64,000 bases of DNA from Zygnema circumcarinatum (Eukaryota > Streptophyta > Zygnematophyceae > Zygnematales > Zygnemataceae). A model generated the notes under the pieces. That model was not told the origin of the DNA. It saw only the letters and a list, made by a program, of their open reading frames with translations, and did not search any database. The stretch lies in NCBI GenBank assembly GCA_037447605.1, contig CM074804.1, positions 7,220,148 to 7,284,147 of the forward strand, written 5' to 3'. Below are positions 24,022 through 36,511 of this stretch, piece by piece; positions within the stretch are counted from its first letter, which is position 1; the number at the start of each line of letters is the position of its first letter. Position numbers and translations under genes: made by a program.

Positions 24022-27000
24022 TCAGCCGGTGTTGCGCATGTTGCTGGCAATGGCTTTGATGGTCCGCAGCAATGGCTTCTCCCAGAGATCCAATGTCTCT
24101 GGCAATGCTTGCGGATCTCTCCTTCTCCCCAAAAGGATTACCTGAAGCAGTTTTAAGACGCAGCAGGGTCAGAGATCACCTTCCGTGATTCCCAGCTCAA
24201 GCTCAGGTGCAAGTCTGAAGATTGGATGTGAGTGGTACTTAGGGCCAAGCACATGTTTGCTCGATGTTTGGAAGGCACACAGCATATGAATGACAACAGT
24301 ATGTTGAAGTCCGAGCAGAATGGGCTGAGCACCTGAATATGGTTCAGTGGATCAAGGTAGTCGCGCCGTTTTTCAAACGATTGCTTCAGTGTGGTGTTAT
24401 CCTCTTGGAGAGTATTCAACTGGGCGACCATGAGGATCTGCAGGCGGCGTCTCAGGCGCACCGTAAATGGTACAAACTCAAACTCCATTTTTCAAAAGCA
24501 GGAAACCGTATAGTCAATCTCTTTTTCAAAAGGGCATCCACCCCTCAGCTGGTACACCATTTCCAAAAGGAGCTCAGGAGAGGCATACCTGTGACTTGGT
24601 CAGCTCATACTCTCTGGCAACAACGTCATATACTAAACTCTGTGTGATGCGGTTCCTGCACTCAAGCACAACCGAGATGCATACTGCAATCGTCACCAGG
24701 AAATGCAGGCAAACAACACCGAAGCATTCCCTCAAAACTATAATTTGTCATTGTGCGCCCAAACTCCCACATATCTTCTTTCATCCACAAAACTTCTCTT
24801 ACAAACAATAGCCACCGAAAGAGGAACGTCCTAACTTACTGGCAGAGGCGCGAATATTCATGCGCGATTTCCATGGATGCTTTGAACAACGACATCTGTT
24901 GCCCTCACTCAGAGAGTCAGCACAGGAAGAGGAACAAAAGAGCTTCCACACCAACTTTTTGCCAAGTGCAGCAGCTATTCACCTGCCTTCAAACCAATCC
25001 TGACCTCCCTCTAGACGCAAGAGATGAATAGATTTAAAAGCAACCATTGAGAAAAGGAGAGTTTTTCTGGATTCCAATATTGACCTGCACATTGGAGAGA
25101 AAGGTCCGGAAGAAGGGCCAGTCGCGGTACATTCGTTGCAGCTCTTGGATACGTTCTATGCGGTTTCCAGTGTATGCAAGTATACCAGAGCCCACTCCAT
25201 ACCAGCCAGGTATTGTGTGACGTGACTGCAGCAGCCCTCCCACAACACAAACTGTTAAGCTTATTTCAAACATTGGATGATCTGTTGCCGAAGAGAAACG
25301 GATAAGTTTTTGCCCACCTGAGACCAGCCGAAGACCCAAGGAATGGCTCTCAAGCTCGACTTGTCACGCACACCAGCTTTGCGGCGAGCAGGTCTGCTTC
25401 CAATGTTCATCAGTCCAATTTCATTCACAACTGTTGCTTCATAGAAATAGTCGTAAAATCCCTCTGTCTCCTCCGTCAGCTCACGGTATGCTTTCTCCGC
25501 TCCTTCCAGCACCACCTTCATCACGTCAGAGTCCTGACAGCAACGCAGAAGCTGGGGTAAGCAGACTGCTGAAGTTTAAGGATAGAGACGAGCATACCCA
25601 CATGATTGCGATGCTTTTTGGATGCGGCAACTAATAAAAGCTCACTCTAATCTCCACATAAACAGCATTCAGATTGGAAGTAGAGGTTTGACCTCAAGAG
25701 ATAGAATTGGTTCTACACAATTTGAAGCTTCGTTTCTGTTCCAAAAACATTTGTCAACCGGCAGCCCGCAGGTGTATAAAATGAGTCCAAGCGGGACATT
25801 ACTATGGTCTACACCAAACTCTTTCTTCTTCGTTCCACAATTTCGTACTCTCCTGTTGTAGCTCTCTCACCTCTGGACGGATGTTCTGCTGCAGCTCTGT
25901 CGCCGGATGGCTCGCTTTCATGACAGCAGTTACACCGACCTGCAGCTCTCCCAACCCACCAGTATTTGGCTATTGTGGAAATAACATAGACGCTGTTACT
26001 CTCCTGTACGCTCCCTCCCACAACATAACCTGCGAACTTGACCACATAACCATAATCACGACCAAAGAGTTACGTTGTACCCACCGTGAGCTCATATGCT
26101 GCTGTTTCACTGTTTCCATATCGATATGTGATCACCTCCCCTTGCTCTGTAAACTTGATCTGCCCATTTACTGAACCTGATGGCTGCAAAATTCCAGCAA
26201 CAACTTCCGCTCGTTACTCGTAGCTACCCCATTTCTACGCCTTCCACAATCTGCAAGCTGAATGATTGAAGTTGCCCTACCTTTAACGTCACGAACTCAA
26301 GGGCAATCAAAAGTAAGCAGTAACCTTTTACGCCTCTCTATGATGAGCTACCTCCCCCCCCCCCCCCCCNNNNNNNNNNCCCCCCCCCCCCCCCCCCCCT
26401 TACCTGGGAGAGCACACTCTCGTGAGTGGGCCCTGCTCCCCGACCGACCGTTCCCCCCCGACCGTGGAAGATGCGGGCACGCACTCCCGCAGCACTGGTC
26501 GTGTTTTTAATGACTTCCTGCGCCTTGTAGAGGTTGAAGGCACTTGCAGTAATGCCCCCATCCTTGCACGAGTCCGAGTAGCCGAGCATCACTTCCTGCC
26601 AGAAACTCCACTGGTAAGTATCCTCTCGCCTACTTGCATTCAAAAGCTAGAGATTAACACCCTGCCTCTGATCGTTTTAGGGCTCAGCTTCTATTGAGAA
26701 ACCAAAGAGAACTACCGTTGGAGTAAAGAGTTAGTATCCAAAGTTTTGAGGACGGGTAGAGAATGCGGAGCACACCTGCATGCCTCCGGAGGCAGTTAAG
26801 ATGTCTTTGTAAGTTGCACATTCCATGAGCTGCTGTAACGCTGCTGGCATGCCCTGTTCATGACATGGCATTTTTCTCGTTTCTTAATGGGAATACTTAG
26901 CATTTATGAGTGCCCTAGCATTTACAAAATTCAGTTTTGAGGAGCAAGAATTGGTATTTAAATTACTTGAGCATTTGTGATCCTCACATGCACCAGTGCG

Positions 27001-30000
27001 CAACCATATGCAAACTAGTACTACCTCTTCTCCATCTACACTTCTCTCCATTATCCCTGATCCCAATAGCCACGACGAAGTTCACACTAAATAGCAGCCG
27101 ACTCCGATTGCGCCAGCTACTAAAATTTATTCAGTGCTAATATAATATTTGATGTACTCCAGAATTTTGAATCAAGGTCAACAGACTATCAATCTAAGTT
27201 AAAAAGTTGAACTTGCATCGTTTTTCCCGAAATCCAGTCTTGAAGTGAAAGGAAAGCTGTAGTCAAGCCTTGGCGAGGGAAACAGAAGGTGCATTTGAAT
27301 GAACGAACCTCTAAATCAGGAATGGTCTCAAAGAGAGGAGCCACTACAAGTCGTGCATACCACTCCCCATTTTCTCGCCTTCCGACCAGACCCCGGTTGA
27401 CAAGCCATCCCAGAAATAGCACCTGCATCAGCCCGGCTCAACATGAGCAGCCATCCATGGCAGTTTCAACAACAATTCACAAGAACAGCCGGTTTGAGCC
27501 GGTTTGGTTTGGTATTCCGCACGCCACGGAGAGAGATTATATTTGCCAGAATTTCATTTTGGCTGGCCAACCCTCTACGTTGTTTGCCGGGAAGGAGAGT
27601 AGCAGCGAGAAAGGGCTTACCTCAAGCACGTGGGAGGACTGACGAGTCATTGAAATGACGTATGAAGCAATCGCTTTTTCGGATATGTTGGCCTTGATGT
27701 TGGCAACTGCATCCAAAACCTTCACTACCTGTCGGGTGCTTTCTGTCATGCGTTCCATCAGCTCCTGCAGTCAGCAAGCAGCACAGCTCATCAAACACAG
27801 TAAAAAGGAACCTCAAGGAGCCGAAAATTGCCAACAAGAAGTTAAGGGAGCATCGGTGCCTTTATTGGCATGCATATGTAAGCAAGAAAAGGCCCAGAGC
27901 GATCACAAAAGGATTTCTTTAGTTCATTCAATTCCAGAAAAAAAGGAGGCAAGAGCTAACATTAATCGCGGGTGGAGGAGATTTCAAGTATCGTTCCAAC
28001 AGTTCCATGCGGCCCATATTGTCGAGTGCATTGTAGTCGTCCTCGCAACCCAACAGACGAAGACACTCCTCCACCGCCTGCGGCAGAACGCTGCTCATTA
28101 GTCATAAGTAAGCCAGAAATACGAACCAGAATAATAGTTAACTCTTCTGCATCGCCCATTCCTTTTAGTCTGTGCCCAGTTATGCGAAGTGTAATTCTCA
28201 CCGCGGTATGCACTACTGACTCTTGCCGTACATCCAGGGCACAGAGATAAAGGCCGAAAGTCTCCGCCAGTCGCAAGAGATCCTTCAGCTTAGAATCAGC
28301 CAATCGTGCATCTCCATTTTCTCGTAGAGAAGCCTACACATGCAAGAAGACAGCTCTGCATCATACGACCAACCTCTTATCTTACGAAGGTTTATGCAGC
28401 CCATGACAAAGAAGTCAAAGTGTGAGGGATCATCATCCACTTACATCAATGAGTTTGAGATCTGCGAGAAACTCCTCTTCTGAAGGATACGAGTCCACTT
28501 CAGGCGCAAGCCCGGGAATGTCATCCAAACTGAACTCCAAGTCAATGAGCCATGGAGCATCCTGCCTCCGACAAATCGTTCCAACTTTCTTTGGTTGAGC
28601 TCATACATTTCGGGCAAACCCCCAGTGCATGCTTCAAATGCTCGAAGCGTTTCTATGCATGACCGGCATTCCTGAGGCTGACCTTCCACACAGAGGCTGT
28701 TCTTAAATAACTGGCCATGAAGCATATACAAAGACAGACCCATAAGCAGCCTTAAATTCCTACAACATTTCGTGAAGGATACATAAGCTTGACATTCACA
28801 AACAACCAGCATTTTGACAGCTGCTGATTTCACTAACCTCGAGTGCAAGATTGCTGAACTTGCGGAGCAAAGCATTCACTTTACGAATGTTCTGCTCTAA
28901 CCGATGCCTCATTACTCGCAGTTTCAGTCTGTAAGGTTCCTGTGCTCAGGCCACAACCCAACTGTCATCAGCCGGAAAATCTCTATCATTGGTGGTGACA
29001 AGAGGTGCCAATAAGTCAAATTATTCTTTTACGTGGAACACCGCCTGATGTGCTTGCAGACAAGAAACATCTTGCAGGATTTCACAAGGGAATTCATGCC
29101 AAGTTCTGATTCTTCCCCTTTTCTCTCAAGATTTGAGCTGAAAGTCCCAAGAAAAATCAATGGACTTCTCTTTACATGTTCAAATCGAGTGAGATCGTTT
29201 CGAATCGACGGGACATTAGCCAGCCGTTCTCGATCTCCTTCTAGAGACCCAAGCAGAGCAGGGCTGACATTGCAGATTCGCAGGGAGTGGGTAAGTGCTT
29301 CCTGCCATTAGAGCGAAACAAACAAGAATTTCAAATAACTAAAAACAAGCCGAGCCGTGCTATTGTCAAGAGCATTGTCTACCTCGCCTGCTTACTGCTT
29401 ACTGCTCACCATCATCTTGGACTATGTTGCTACACACAACAGATCCTTGACCCAGGATTGTATACCTTCTAGGTATGCCTACTTGCGTATGTAGTTTAAG
29501 CTCAATCCAACAACCATCTCGTACCTGGCAGCTTTTGCAGCGTTTGATATATTCTGCAAGAATAAGGCGGCTTGAAAGCAAGGCGGCAACCTCCGTCGTC
29601 TCAGGAAGCACTGCTTGCTCAGCGTGTAGAAGTCATGGAACGATTCCCACATACAAATTCCATCCATACGTGAGAGGGATCCTTTGGCTACTTTGGACTA
29701 GCCAAAGAATTACTAGAAATCTAGAAATCTAAAAGCTAGAAATCTGATAGCTGCGGCCACTGTGAACCCGAAAAACTGCAACTCACCAAAAGGGTTGCCA
29801 TCTCTGTCTCCACCAATCCACGATCCGAACTTGATGAAGCTTGGGAGCTTCAGACCTGCGTTTGGGTACACATGCTGCAAGGAGAAAGCATTGCCAACTG
29901 CCAATGAGTTTCACAAACACTGTCGAACATTCGATCAATGGGAGGCTCAGAAGCTCTGTTCTTCCTTAAGGTTCAATCTTTTCTGCTTTTCCTTTTCTCT

Positions 30001-32188
30001 GATTAGTAACATCCACTACCACTCTCGCTAAAACTTAAAGAGAACTCACTCCAAGCGAGTTTTCAGCATAACGGTAGGTGGTGCAGACTGCGTCAAATAG
30101 GGAGAGTCGGAAATAATCGAGGCCTGTTAGGACCTCTTCCAGTACGGAAGGTTTGCGTGATCGCATTTCATCTGTCCGCCAGAGGACCTCAATCTGCATC
30201 ACCCATACTTCACATCAGCAGTCTGTACAGCCCCAAATATGAGCAACTTGAATATAACTTGTAACCAGGCGTAAAACTATTATGATGAGATAGTCAAAGC
30301 ACTTCATCACAAATTCAATAGGGTTTCAACGACGAGTGGAAAATTTCAAGTGCGTGAAGTCGCTAACCTCTGCTTCAACTTCTTCGTTGAGCTGTGAGAG
30401 CTGTGCAGGGCTTAAACGTGGATCCTGCATTGCAACATCATCACCACCTTTGAGAAAGCTAAATCCTCCACATGCGGTTTGGCACATAGCCTGCCATCAC
30501 GTTAGCTATACAGTCAGTGTATCGTATGGTGCCAATGCAAATGCATAATACTAATGAGGTTATACTGTTGTAGGGTTGTGTGAAATCACGTTCACGACAA
30601 TTACAGTAGGACAAGGGCTATGTACGCCGTGTACAAAATGCGTTTTAGTTTGTGCCAGAGTGGCGATATAGCTTAAGAGATGAGTCCCACATAATGGCGT
30701 CGGTGAAACAAGATATCGATTAAGAGGTTGTTCAAGTTCGAGGATATAAGTCCCACAGGGAAGACTCACTCGACAAGATCATGGCGATCCAAAAGATTTC
30801 AGACTTCTTCTCGCTACAAACAAAGATTGTCTATTAAACTCGAAAGGCTTTTACAGTAAAACACCTCTAAAGTTGTTTCCTTCGGACCAGCCCCTCATGA
30901 TAACTCAAAGAGGATAAAACTTGGCATGGCATGGCATGGCATGGGCATGCATGCATGTTACTGTAGGGTTGGATTCCTTCAGTCATATAGTATTGCAACA
31001 AGATAGGACAGCAGTTCAATGTTAAAGTTAATACAGCGGAAGGGGGAAGTTGTGCCTAGGAGCAGAGTCCTTCTATATCGTATGTACAACCTAGAAGCGG
31101 CCTTCCCCTGCATAAAGTGCCTACCTCGCGAGCTGTGCAAAGGCCAAAAATTCGATGCAAGCACTTGAGCACCTCCCGCCTTCGCGCCTCGGTGGGGTGT
31201 GCAGTAAACACTGGATTGTACTGCAGACCAGAAAGAAAGACCACTTACTAAATGCAGAGCGGAAGGGGCCCTTAAATCCAAATACCGCATCTGGTTGTCA
31301 GCATTCGAAATGGGCAAAAGAAGGATAAGCTTAAACCAATCAAGCAAATGGTTTGAGTCGGTTCAAGCGCAAACTTCGAGGAAAATCATGGCTAGAGATG
31401 CGCACCTCAATCTTATTTAACAGCTGTTGGAGCTCCTTTGGGCCCACATCTGCTTTGCGGAACTGTCGGAATGTGTGGTCGAATGAAGCATACCAGAGCG
31501 GTGTGGCGCTGCGGGAGACCCATACCTCCTCTCTTCGCTTGCGATGAGCATGTGCTTCATCTACTATGTTGAGAAGAGACGAGTACAAGTAGTAGAGCCG
31601 GGTTACTCCCGTAACCTGCACCCAGTCAAGTTGGAATCGAGGTCCTCGTCAGAACTTCTCCTCACACGACAGTGCCCGCCATTTGATGTCTGAACCGTTT
31701 TGAGGAAAGTACATTTGAAAAGCTACTCTATGAAAGCTATGGTTTATGCTTCTGTCCTCACAGTGGCAGCATCCATTTTGTCGATGTAGCGCAGCAATTC
31801 AGCTCGCTTGCGTGGGTCTTCTTGGTATCTGAGTAATTTGAAGCCCTTCTGCAGGAACTTGCCCTGCGAAAGATCAAGACGACACCCGTCCGGTCAGTAA
31901 CAATCACCTCGAGTGAACTCGTCACTCTTAAGAACGTAGCAAATTCGACTAATGGTTGCAAGAAAAGCAGGAGTAGCATATGGGGCCAGTTACCCAACAA
32001 GCAAACCGGTAAGAATTTCCATGACGACACGGAGAACAGACTAAGGAATGGGCCATAAAAGGGTCACTCACAGCTTCCAAAATGCCAATGTCGCCGTAAG
32101 AGGCGACAACCTTCTCCAAGCACGCTGAAAGGAAAGCTTCCTGAAGCGATGATTGGTTCACATACAAAGACCAAGTGGAATCAGACAT
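24022..32188 (-). CDS. Phosphoenolpyruvate carboxylase (about 25 exons), bacterial-like motif set
   Basis: PEPC carboxylates PEP with bicarbonate to oxaloacetate for anaplerosis or carbon concentration. Exons on the minus strand from about 32,188 to the stop at 24022-24024 give some 957 codons, normal for the family. Key segments in order: [18 protein letters not shown] (catalytic His, exon near 31,230), VLWRTDEMR (30,180), [14 protein letters not shown] (29,840), [10 protein letters not shown] (28,220), [11 protein letters not shown] and [17 protein letters not shown] (26,410-26,600), KFTEQGEVI (26,150), [11 protein letters not shown] (25,390), [14 protein letters not shown] (25,190) and the terminal MRNTG. 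The catalytic His and Arg-rich loop are present. The candidate ATG at 32188 (MSDSTWSLY) gives a plausible length but lacks the phosphorylatable N-terminal serine motif of plant-type PEPC. An in-phase upstream ACT exon set could instead supply the N-terminus. Some small exon edges are uncertain. Confidence 0.9.
26354..26399. other. Assembly gap (10 N, 26370-26379) in a poly-C run
   Basis: Homopolymer C on both sides of ten N. It lies in a PEPC intron; read on the minus strand, the intron's 5' splice site (GTAAGGG) runs directly into poly-G. The gap size is arbitrary. Coding sequence is not affected. Confidence 0.95.
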
Positions 32189-33680
32189 AGCCTTCAAGAT
32201 CACAACGAAAAGGCCCACGACAGAGGGGCTCTACACTCCATGAACATGCAGCACTAATAGCATCTGTTCAAGCTTCAAGTTGGCCCAATGCATCCTATTC
32301 ATTGCCATCAAGAATGCAGTTTAAAAGTGGCACATGCTGCTTTTCTATTTGCTGTCAAAACGCGCTGGAGTGGTACGTAAACTCTAAGAGTCCGTAGGCA
32401 GGCGGCCGATAGGGTGCGCCGTAAAATAAGCGAAAGGAGGTCCTACAGAACTGGATTGGGGATGGCTGAGCTTTACTCGTCGGCGTAACATAATAACTCC
32501 TAAGTCCTTAATAGGCTCAACTGAAGGTAGGGTTTCCCTTGCCTTGCTGACCACTTCAAAGGACACAAATTGTGATAAATTCCTAAATATGATAGCAGAA
32601 GTAAACAACCTCTGGACGATAAGAATATAAGAGCGCTTCATCAGGGCATCGTAACATGTCAACAAGGTCGTGTGCAGTCTAAAGTGATCGAAGAAGTCCA
32701 GAAGTCTACCATTACACTTAAAATGGCGATAGGCATTGCCATTAATGCAATGGCAAATGCCAACAAACCCAACTCGACTAAATGAAGCAGCAGATAAGTC
32801 GCACACATTCGTCTAGTTAACACGTAAACTGAACATATTAAAAACTAGTCCTGATTAAGGTGACTCATTTGACTTAAATGTATCCATGTATAAAGACTTT
32901 GAAATTTAGGTTATATTGAAAAAACTGATTGAATTCACCTTGCATCTCTATAATCGGTAATCGTATACTGGATACAGAACGCTAAGGAGATAATTCGAAG
33001 ATAGATTGCGCAATTCAACTCAGTGTGAACCCAATTGATCAAAGCTTCGGGACTCCAATGGAGGCGCCATAGAAGACGACTGCGTATTCCCAAGATGTGA
33101 AGATGCTAAGTTCAGTATTTGAGCAAAGAAGATACCTCCTCTTATATCAATCTAGTGCATTTGCTTGCTAGTATTTTTAATTTAGTTTTGCCCCTTCTGA
33201 CATTGTTTGAAGAGCTGTTATTGCGTATTTACGCTGCTTTTATGATGGCTTGCCATGCTGGATTAGTCAGTGGCTTGCCTATCTACCATACGGGAAGATA
33301 GCCTTCTGGCTAGCACACCACGGTTTAAAAAAAAAAAATGGTGAATTATCTACCCCAATGCAGCCAATACGGCTACGAGGTGAAGTAGCCAAATTCGTTG
33401 GTAGTGTTGTAACGCAAAGCGGCAGTCAGGAAAGAAATTGGCTTTGATCTTGCTTCCTTTTTAAGCGTAGTTAGCCATCACTCATTCTCTCCCTCCTTGG
33501 AAAGTGCATCATGCTCTGATAACCTAGTGAGGCATGCCTAATGCTGGCGGTATATGTATATGTATATGTATATTCCTTGTCCACGAACGTCAAACGCTGA
33601 CTTGACAGCTAGGCTGAACCGCATTAAGCTACCGCGTTAATGGTTATTTTTGAAGTGTTCAAAAGCTGGAGCTTGCTAAC
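32189..33680. other. Non-coding stretch between ACT exons and PEPC exons
   Basis: About 1.5 kb with no conserved exon on the minus strand. It is AT-rich, has an A12 run at 33,328-33,339 and a (TATATG)n microsatellite at about 33,550-33,573. It is either a long intron of an ACT-PEPC gene or an intergenic region between two genes; other introns here are about 100-500 bases. Short plus-strand frames at 33,119-33,447 are unsupported. Confidence 0.6.
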
Positions 33681-34929
33681 CTGCTCTGCCAATTGAGGAT
33701 CCTCCTTTGACATTTGGATGCGCTTTCTCTGAGCGAGCTTTTTGAGAATGGCTGTTTGCATTTCCTTCGAGCGCTCCATCGAGACTGCTCCCTGCGTGTC
33801 CGCATCGAGAACGACAAAGATATCCAGGACACGTTGCTGCTGTGTCATGATACGCGCCTCCTGTACACTGCTCACCAAAAAGACGAGTTTTCGTCATATA
33901 AAAGTTTGCTATGCCTAAGAGACAGTAATCCTCACAACGGAAAAAGAACAATGAACGGGGTTTACCTCTTCATTCCCTTAACAGAAGTACAAGGCAAGTC
34001 CTCAGCACTCGTAACATAGGACATCATGTCGGAAACAGTCAAAATTAAAACGCAAGCACGGGCTGTCTGTTGCAGAAAATCTATACAACACATCATTTGA
34101 TGACACTTTAATAAATGCCAGAATACAATTTTAACGTTAGGCCAACTATGACATAAAGTTATCCTGGGGCATCGGAGTTGTAAACTACTTCCTCCATAAA
34201 CAATTCATAAATAGCCTGTAACACAATTCAGAAGTTACCTCCGTATGCCCACTTGCTTGAAATAGAGATGGCAAAAGCAAAATTACGTTGACTTCATCAA
34301 AAGTTACTGCGAAAATAATTCTCTTGCTGCTTAGCGAGGGATGATTAGACATGCCTGAGATTAAAGCTGCTAAAGACAGTTGTAACGTCCACCAGCAGGT
34401 CTTCCTGATGCACTCCCTGCAACTCCACTACCGTGGCTCCAGGACTGCTCTCATTGTCAACTCGAACTGAAAAGTCCAATTCTACATCCGAAAGCGATGA
34501 TGCGCCATTCCCGTTTGAGCCGTTTGCTGCGATTCCCAGAGCTGGCGCAGAGCCATCCAGGGAAGAAGCAGCTGGTTCCACCGAGCCACCCACATTGGCG
34601 GTGCACTCTGTTGCTCTGACTTTCCGCGAGCTGAGATCTCCTTGAAGCCCGTTAAAAAACAATTGCTGTCAGTAATACAGTCCCACCTTTGAAAGAGCTC
34701 AGAAGTTATAGGAAATAAGGAAAAAATGGGCGTACATCACCTGTGCTATCACACCGTAACTGTAAAGGACGCGAAAAAGGAGGAAAAACAGAAATACAGG
34801 AAAATGCAATCCGAATTTAGGAGGAAAACAAAAACAGGTGGTAAATTAGACTCTTATATGAAGCTCATTTATGAATTCGATCCACGAAAAGTCATCACCT
34901 GGAAGCTCCCGGCAATGAACTGAGTCCAT
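33681..34929 (-). CDS. ACT-domain protein, or N-terminal ACT domain of the PEPC gene
   Basis: Exons read as 34899-34929 (candidate ATG at 34929, MDSVHCRELP), 34351-34640 and 33681-33860; they join in frame into 167 codons. After a low-complexity Ala/Gly/Asn segment comes one full ACT fold: ATVVELQG (strand), EDLLVDVTTVFSSFNL (helix), EARIMTQQQ and VLDIFVVLDADTQGAV (strands), SKEMQTAILKKL (helix). ACT domains usually bind amino acids or other small ligands and control enzymes. The match is best to plant ACR/DS12-type ACT repeats, but those carry several copies and here only one is seen. The last exon ends in CAG|GTTAGC in phase 0; unspliced it would stop after 18 further codons. Whether it is separate or joined to PEPC is open. 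Confidence 0.65.
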
Positions 34930-35700
34930 GATTGTGCACTTTCAGAGGTTCTCCAAAGAGCCAAGTGCTTCCAGTCGGCTTGATCTGCTGTCCCCAAGCA
35001 GGAGAGCAAGATTCAGGCAGCAAAAACACTTCAGCTGCAGCGTTTGCGAGACGTTTGCTTTCCTGGCCTCGCAAACGTTTGTCGGTTGCAGAAAGTGTGC
35101 CTCACCTGCTTAGGCGAAAGATGGCTGGAAATATCTGATCCAGATGAAAAGAAGCACCTGCAATGCAGAGAACAACAACATTCCGCAATGCATTTCCAAT
35201 GTCATTTCACGGATACGATTTGCCCATTATGGCATGCAAAAGGAAAGAGAGGCAGACGCGAATCTATTCGCTACTGGAAAAAAAAAGAACAATCGAGCTG
35301 CACAGTCCGCACCCCGGCAGAGTGAGCGTCCTGCACGCCATCCTGGCCGCCATGGCCTGCTCCTGCACCTGCTCCTGCTCCTGCTCCTGCTTCCACACTG
35401 CTTGCGTTCGCTGCCGCTCTTGCCCTCCGCTAGCCGACAGTGCTTCCGTATTCCGTGCACACACGCTCGTACGGTGCCGTATGACCCCAAGCAGGCCGCG
35501 GCGCAGGGCCGCCGACTGGCCGGGCGGGGGAGCTCCCTGCCACGTGGCGCCATGCACTGCCCGCCGAAAGATACACCGCCGATATTTTCGGATCATGACG
35601 TCATGTGGCGCGGTGCCATTGGCGAGTTTAGTCACCTGCGATTCAGGAGCGGACAGGCGGGCAGAATGGCCTCGTGAATTCGGACTGGCGGACGGTACGG
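34930..35700. other. Upstream region of the ACT/PEPC unit
   Basis: No exon recognised. A C/T-rich segment with CTGCTCCTGC repeats lies at about 35,350-35,395, and a GCCACGTGGCGCC palindrome at 35,537-35,549. A second-frame exon contributing a longer N-terminus cannot be excluded. Confidence 0.45.
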
Positions 35701-35708
35701 CAAGGGGG

Positions 35709-36210
35709 TACAGTACAGTACAGTGGGGGGTCCTCGTATTTACCACCCCAAGGAGTGCGTCCTCAATATTTTCGCCCCGATTTTGCCGAAACCACCTTTT
35801 TGTACAGTAACTTGTGTTAGCCGTACTATTCGTACTGTTCGTACTTTCCGTACTGTCCGTACTATCTGTACTAGCCGTTACGGGCTTACGCAAAACTCAC
35901 CTAATCTCCCCGCTCGTGCCGCCGTAAGAGGCGCTCGCTCTTCTCCACGTCGTCTTGACTTCGATACGATACGATACGAAACTCCCCGATACGGTACTAT
36001 CCGTACTAGCCTACGAGCCGTAGTATCCGATACAGTACAATACGGTACGATATGATACGGTACGATACGTACGGTCCAACATGAACTCTAACATAATACC
36101 GCCCGTCTATTCGTAACACGAACCTTATATATGCAAAATTAATATTTTCGCCTCATATTGGCCGGAACCAGGGTGGAAAATACGAGGACCCCCTACTGTA
36201 CTGTACAGTA
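35709..36210. mobile_element. Inverted-repeat element, about 500 bp, with GTAC-rich interior
   Basis: The left end (TACAGTACAGTACAGT, then GGGGTCCTCGTATTT and ACCACCC) recurs as reverse complement at the right end (36,172-36,210), with only a few mismatches over about 40 bp. Just inside each end is a directly repeated block (AATATTTTCG with a CCGAAACC/CCGGAACC sequence). The middle holds a 9-bp tandem array and many GATACGGTAC-like words. No coding frame is present. The exact ends and any target duplication are blurred by the TACAG repeats. A MITE-like element is the best reading. Confidence 0.65.
35818..35877. repeat. 9-bp tandem array of CGTACT-type units
   Basis: Six successive units of the form YCGTACTNT, differing at one or two positions, lie within the inverted-repeat element. 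Each contains a GTAC core. Confidence 0.75.
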
Positions 36211-36410
36211 TGGTACTGTTTTGAGTGGCGCGATCCGCGATTGGGGAATTTAGTCCCCTTTTGTAATAAATAATTCTCAAGCGTGCTGGTTGTTGGTGGC
36301 CTAACGCTGCTCCCTCCCTCCCTCCCTCCGCGCGATGTGATGCGATGTGGTCGTGCAAATGGGTGAGCCGAGGCGTAGCGTTCCGCCCCTAGCTTTCATA
36401 AATTTGTGCT

Positions 36411-36511
36411 TAGGTCCTTTGCGGCCAGTTCCTCGTGACTCCCCATGCTGACTTTGTCCATGTACATTTGATGGCATCATCGCCATCGTGAGATCAATGC
36501 CACTTTCTCTT
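36411..36511. repeat. Dispersed 100-bp repeat, copy A
   Basis: About 100 bp from TCCTTTGCGGCC through GATGGCATCATCGCCATC to GCCACTTTCTCTT recurs in the same orientation at 60,689-60,788, with roughly one mismatch in eight bases. It is followed by imperfect repeats of TTGCAACCATT at 36,555-36,650. It probably belongs to an interspersed repeat family; no coding role is supported. Confidence 0.75.

Noticed and set aside
33119-33447. Two short plus-strand frames near a poly-A run
   Set aside because: No family resemblance, and the A run suggested retroposition, but no target duplication or parent gene is visible.
35264-35893. 209-codon minus-strand frame with Thr/Ser repeats
   Set aside because: Its start is made by the CGTACT tandem array of the inverted-repeat element; no independent conservation.
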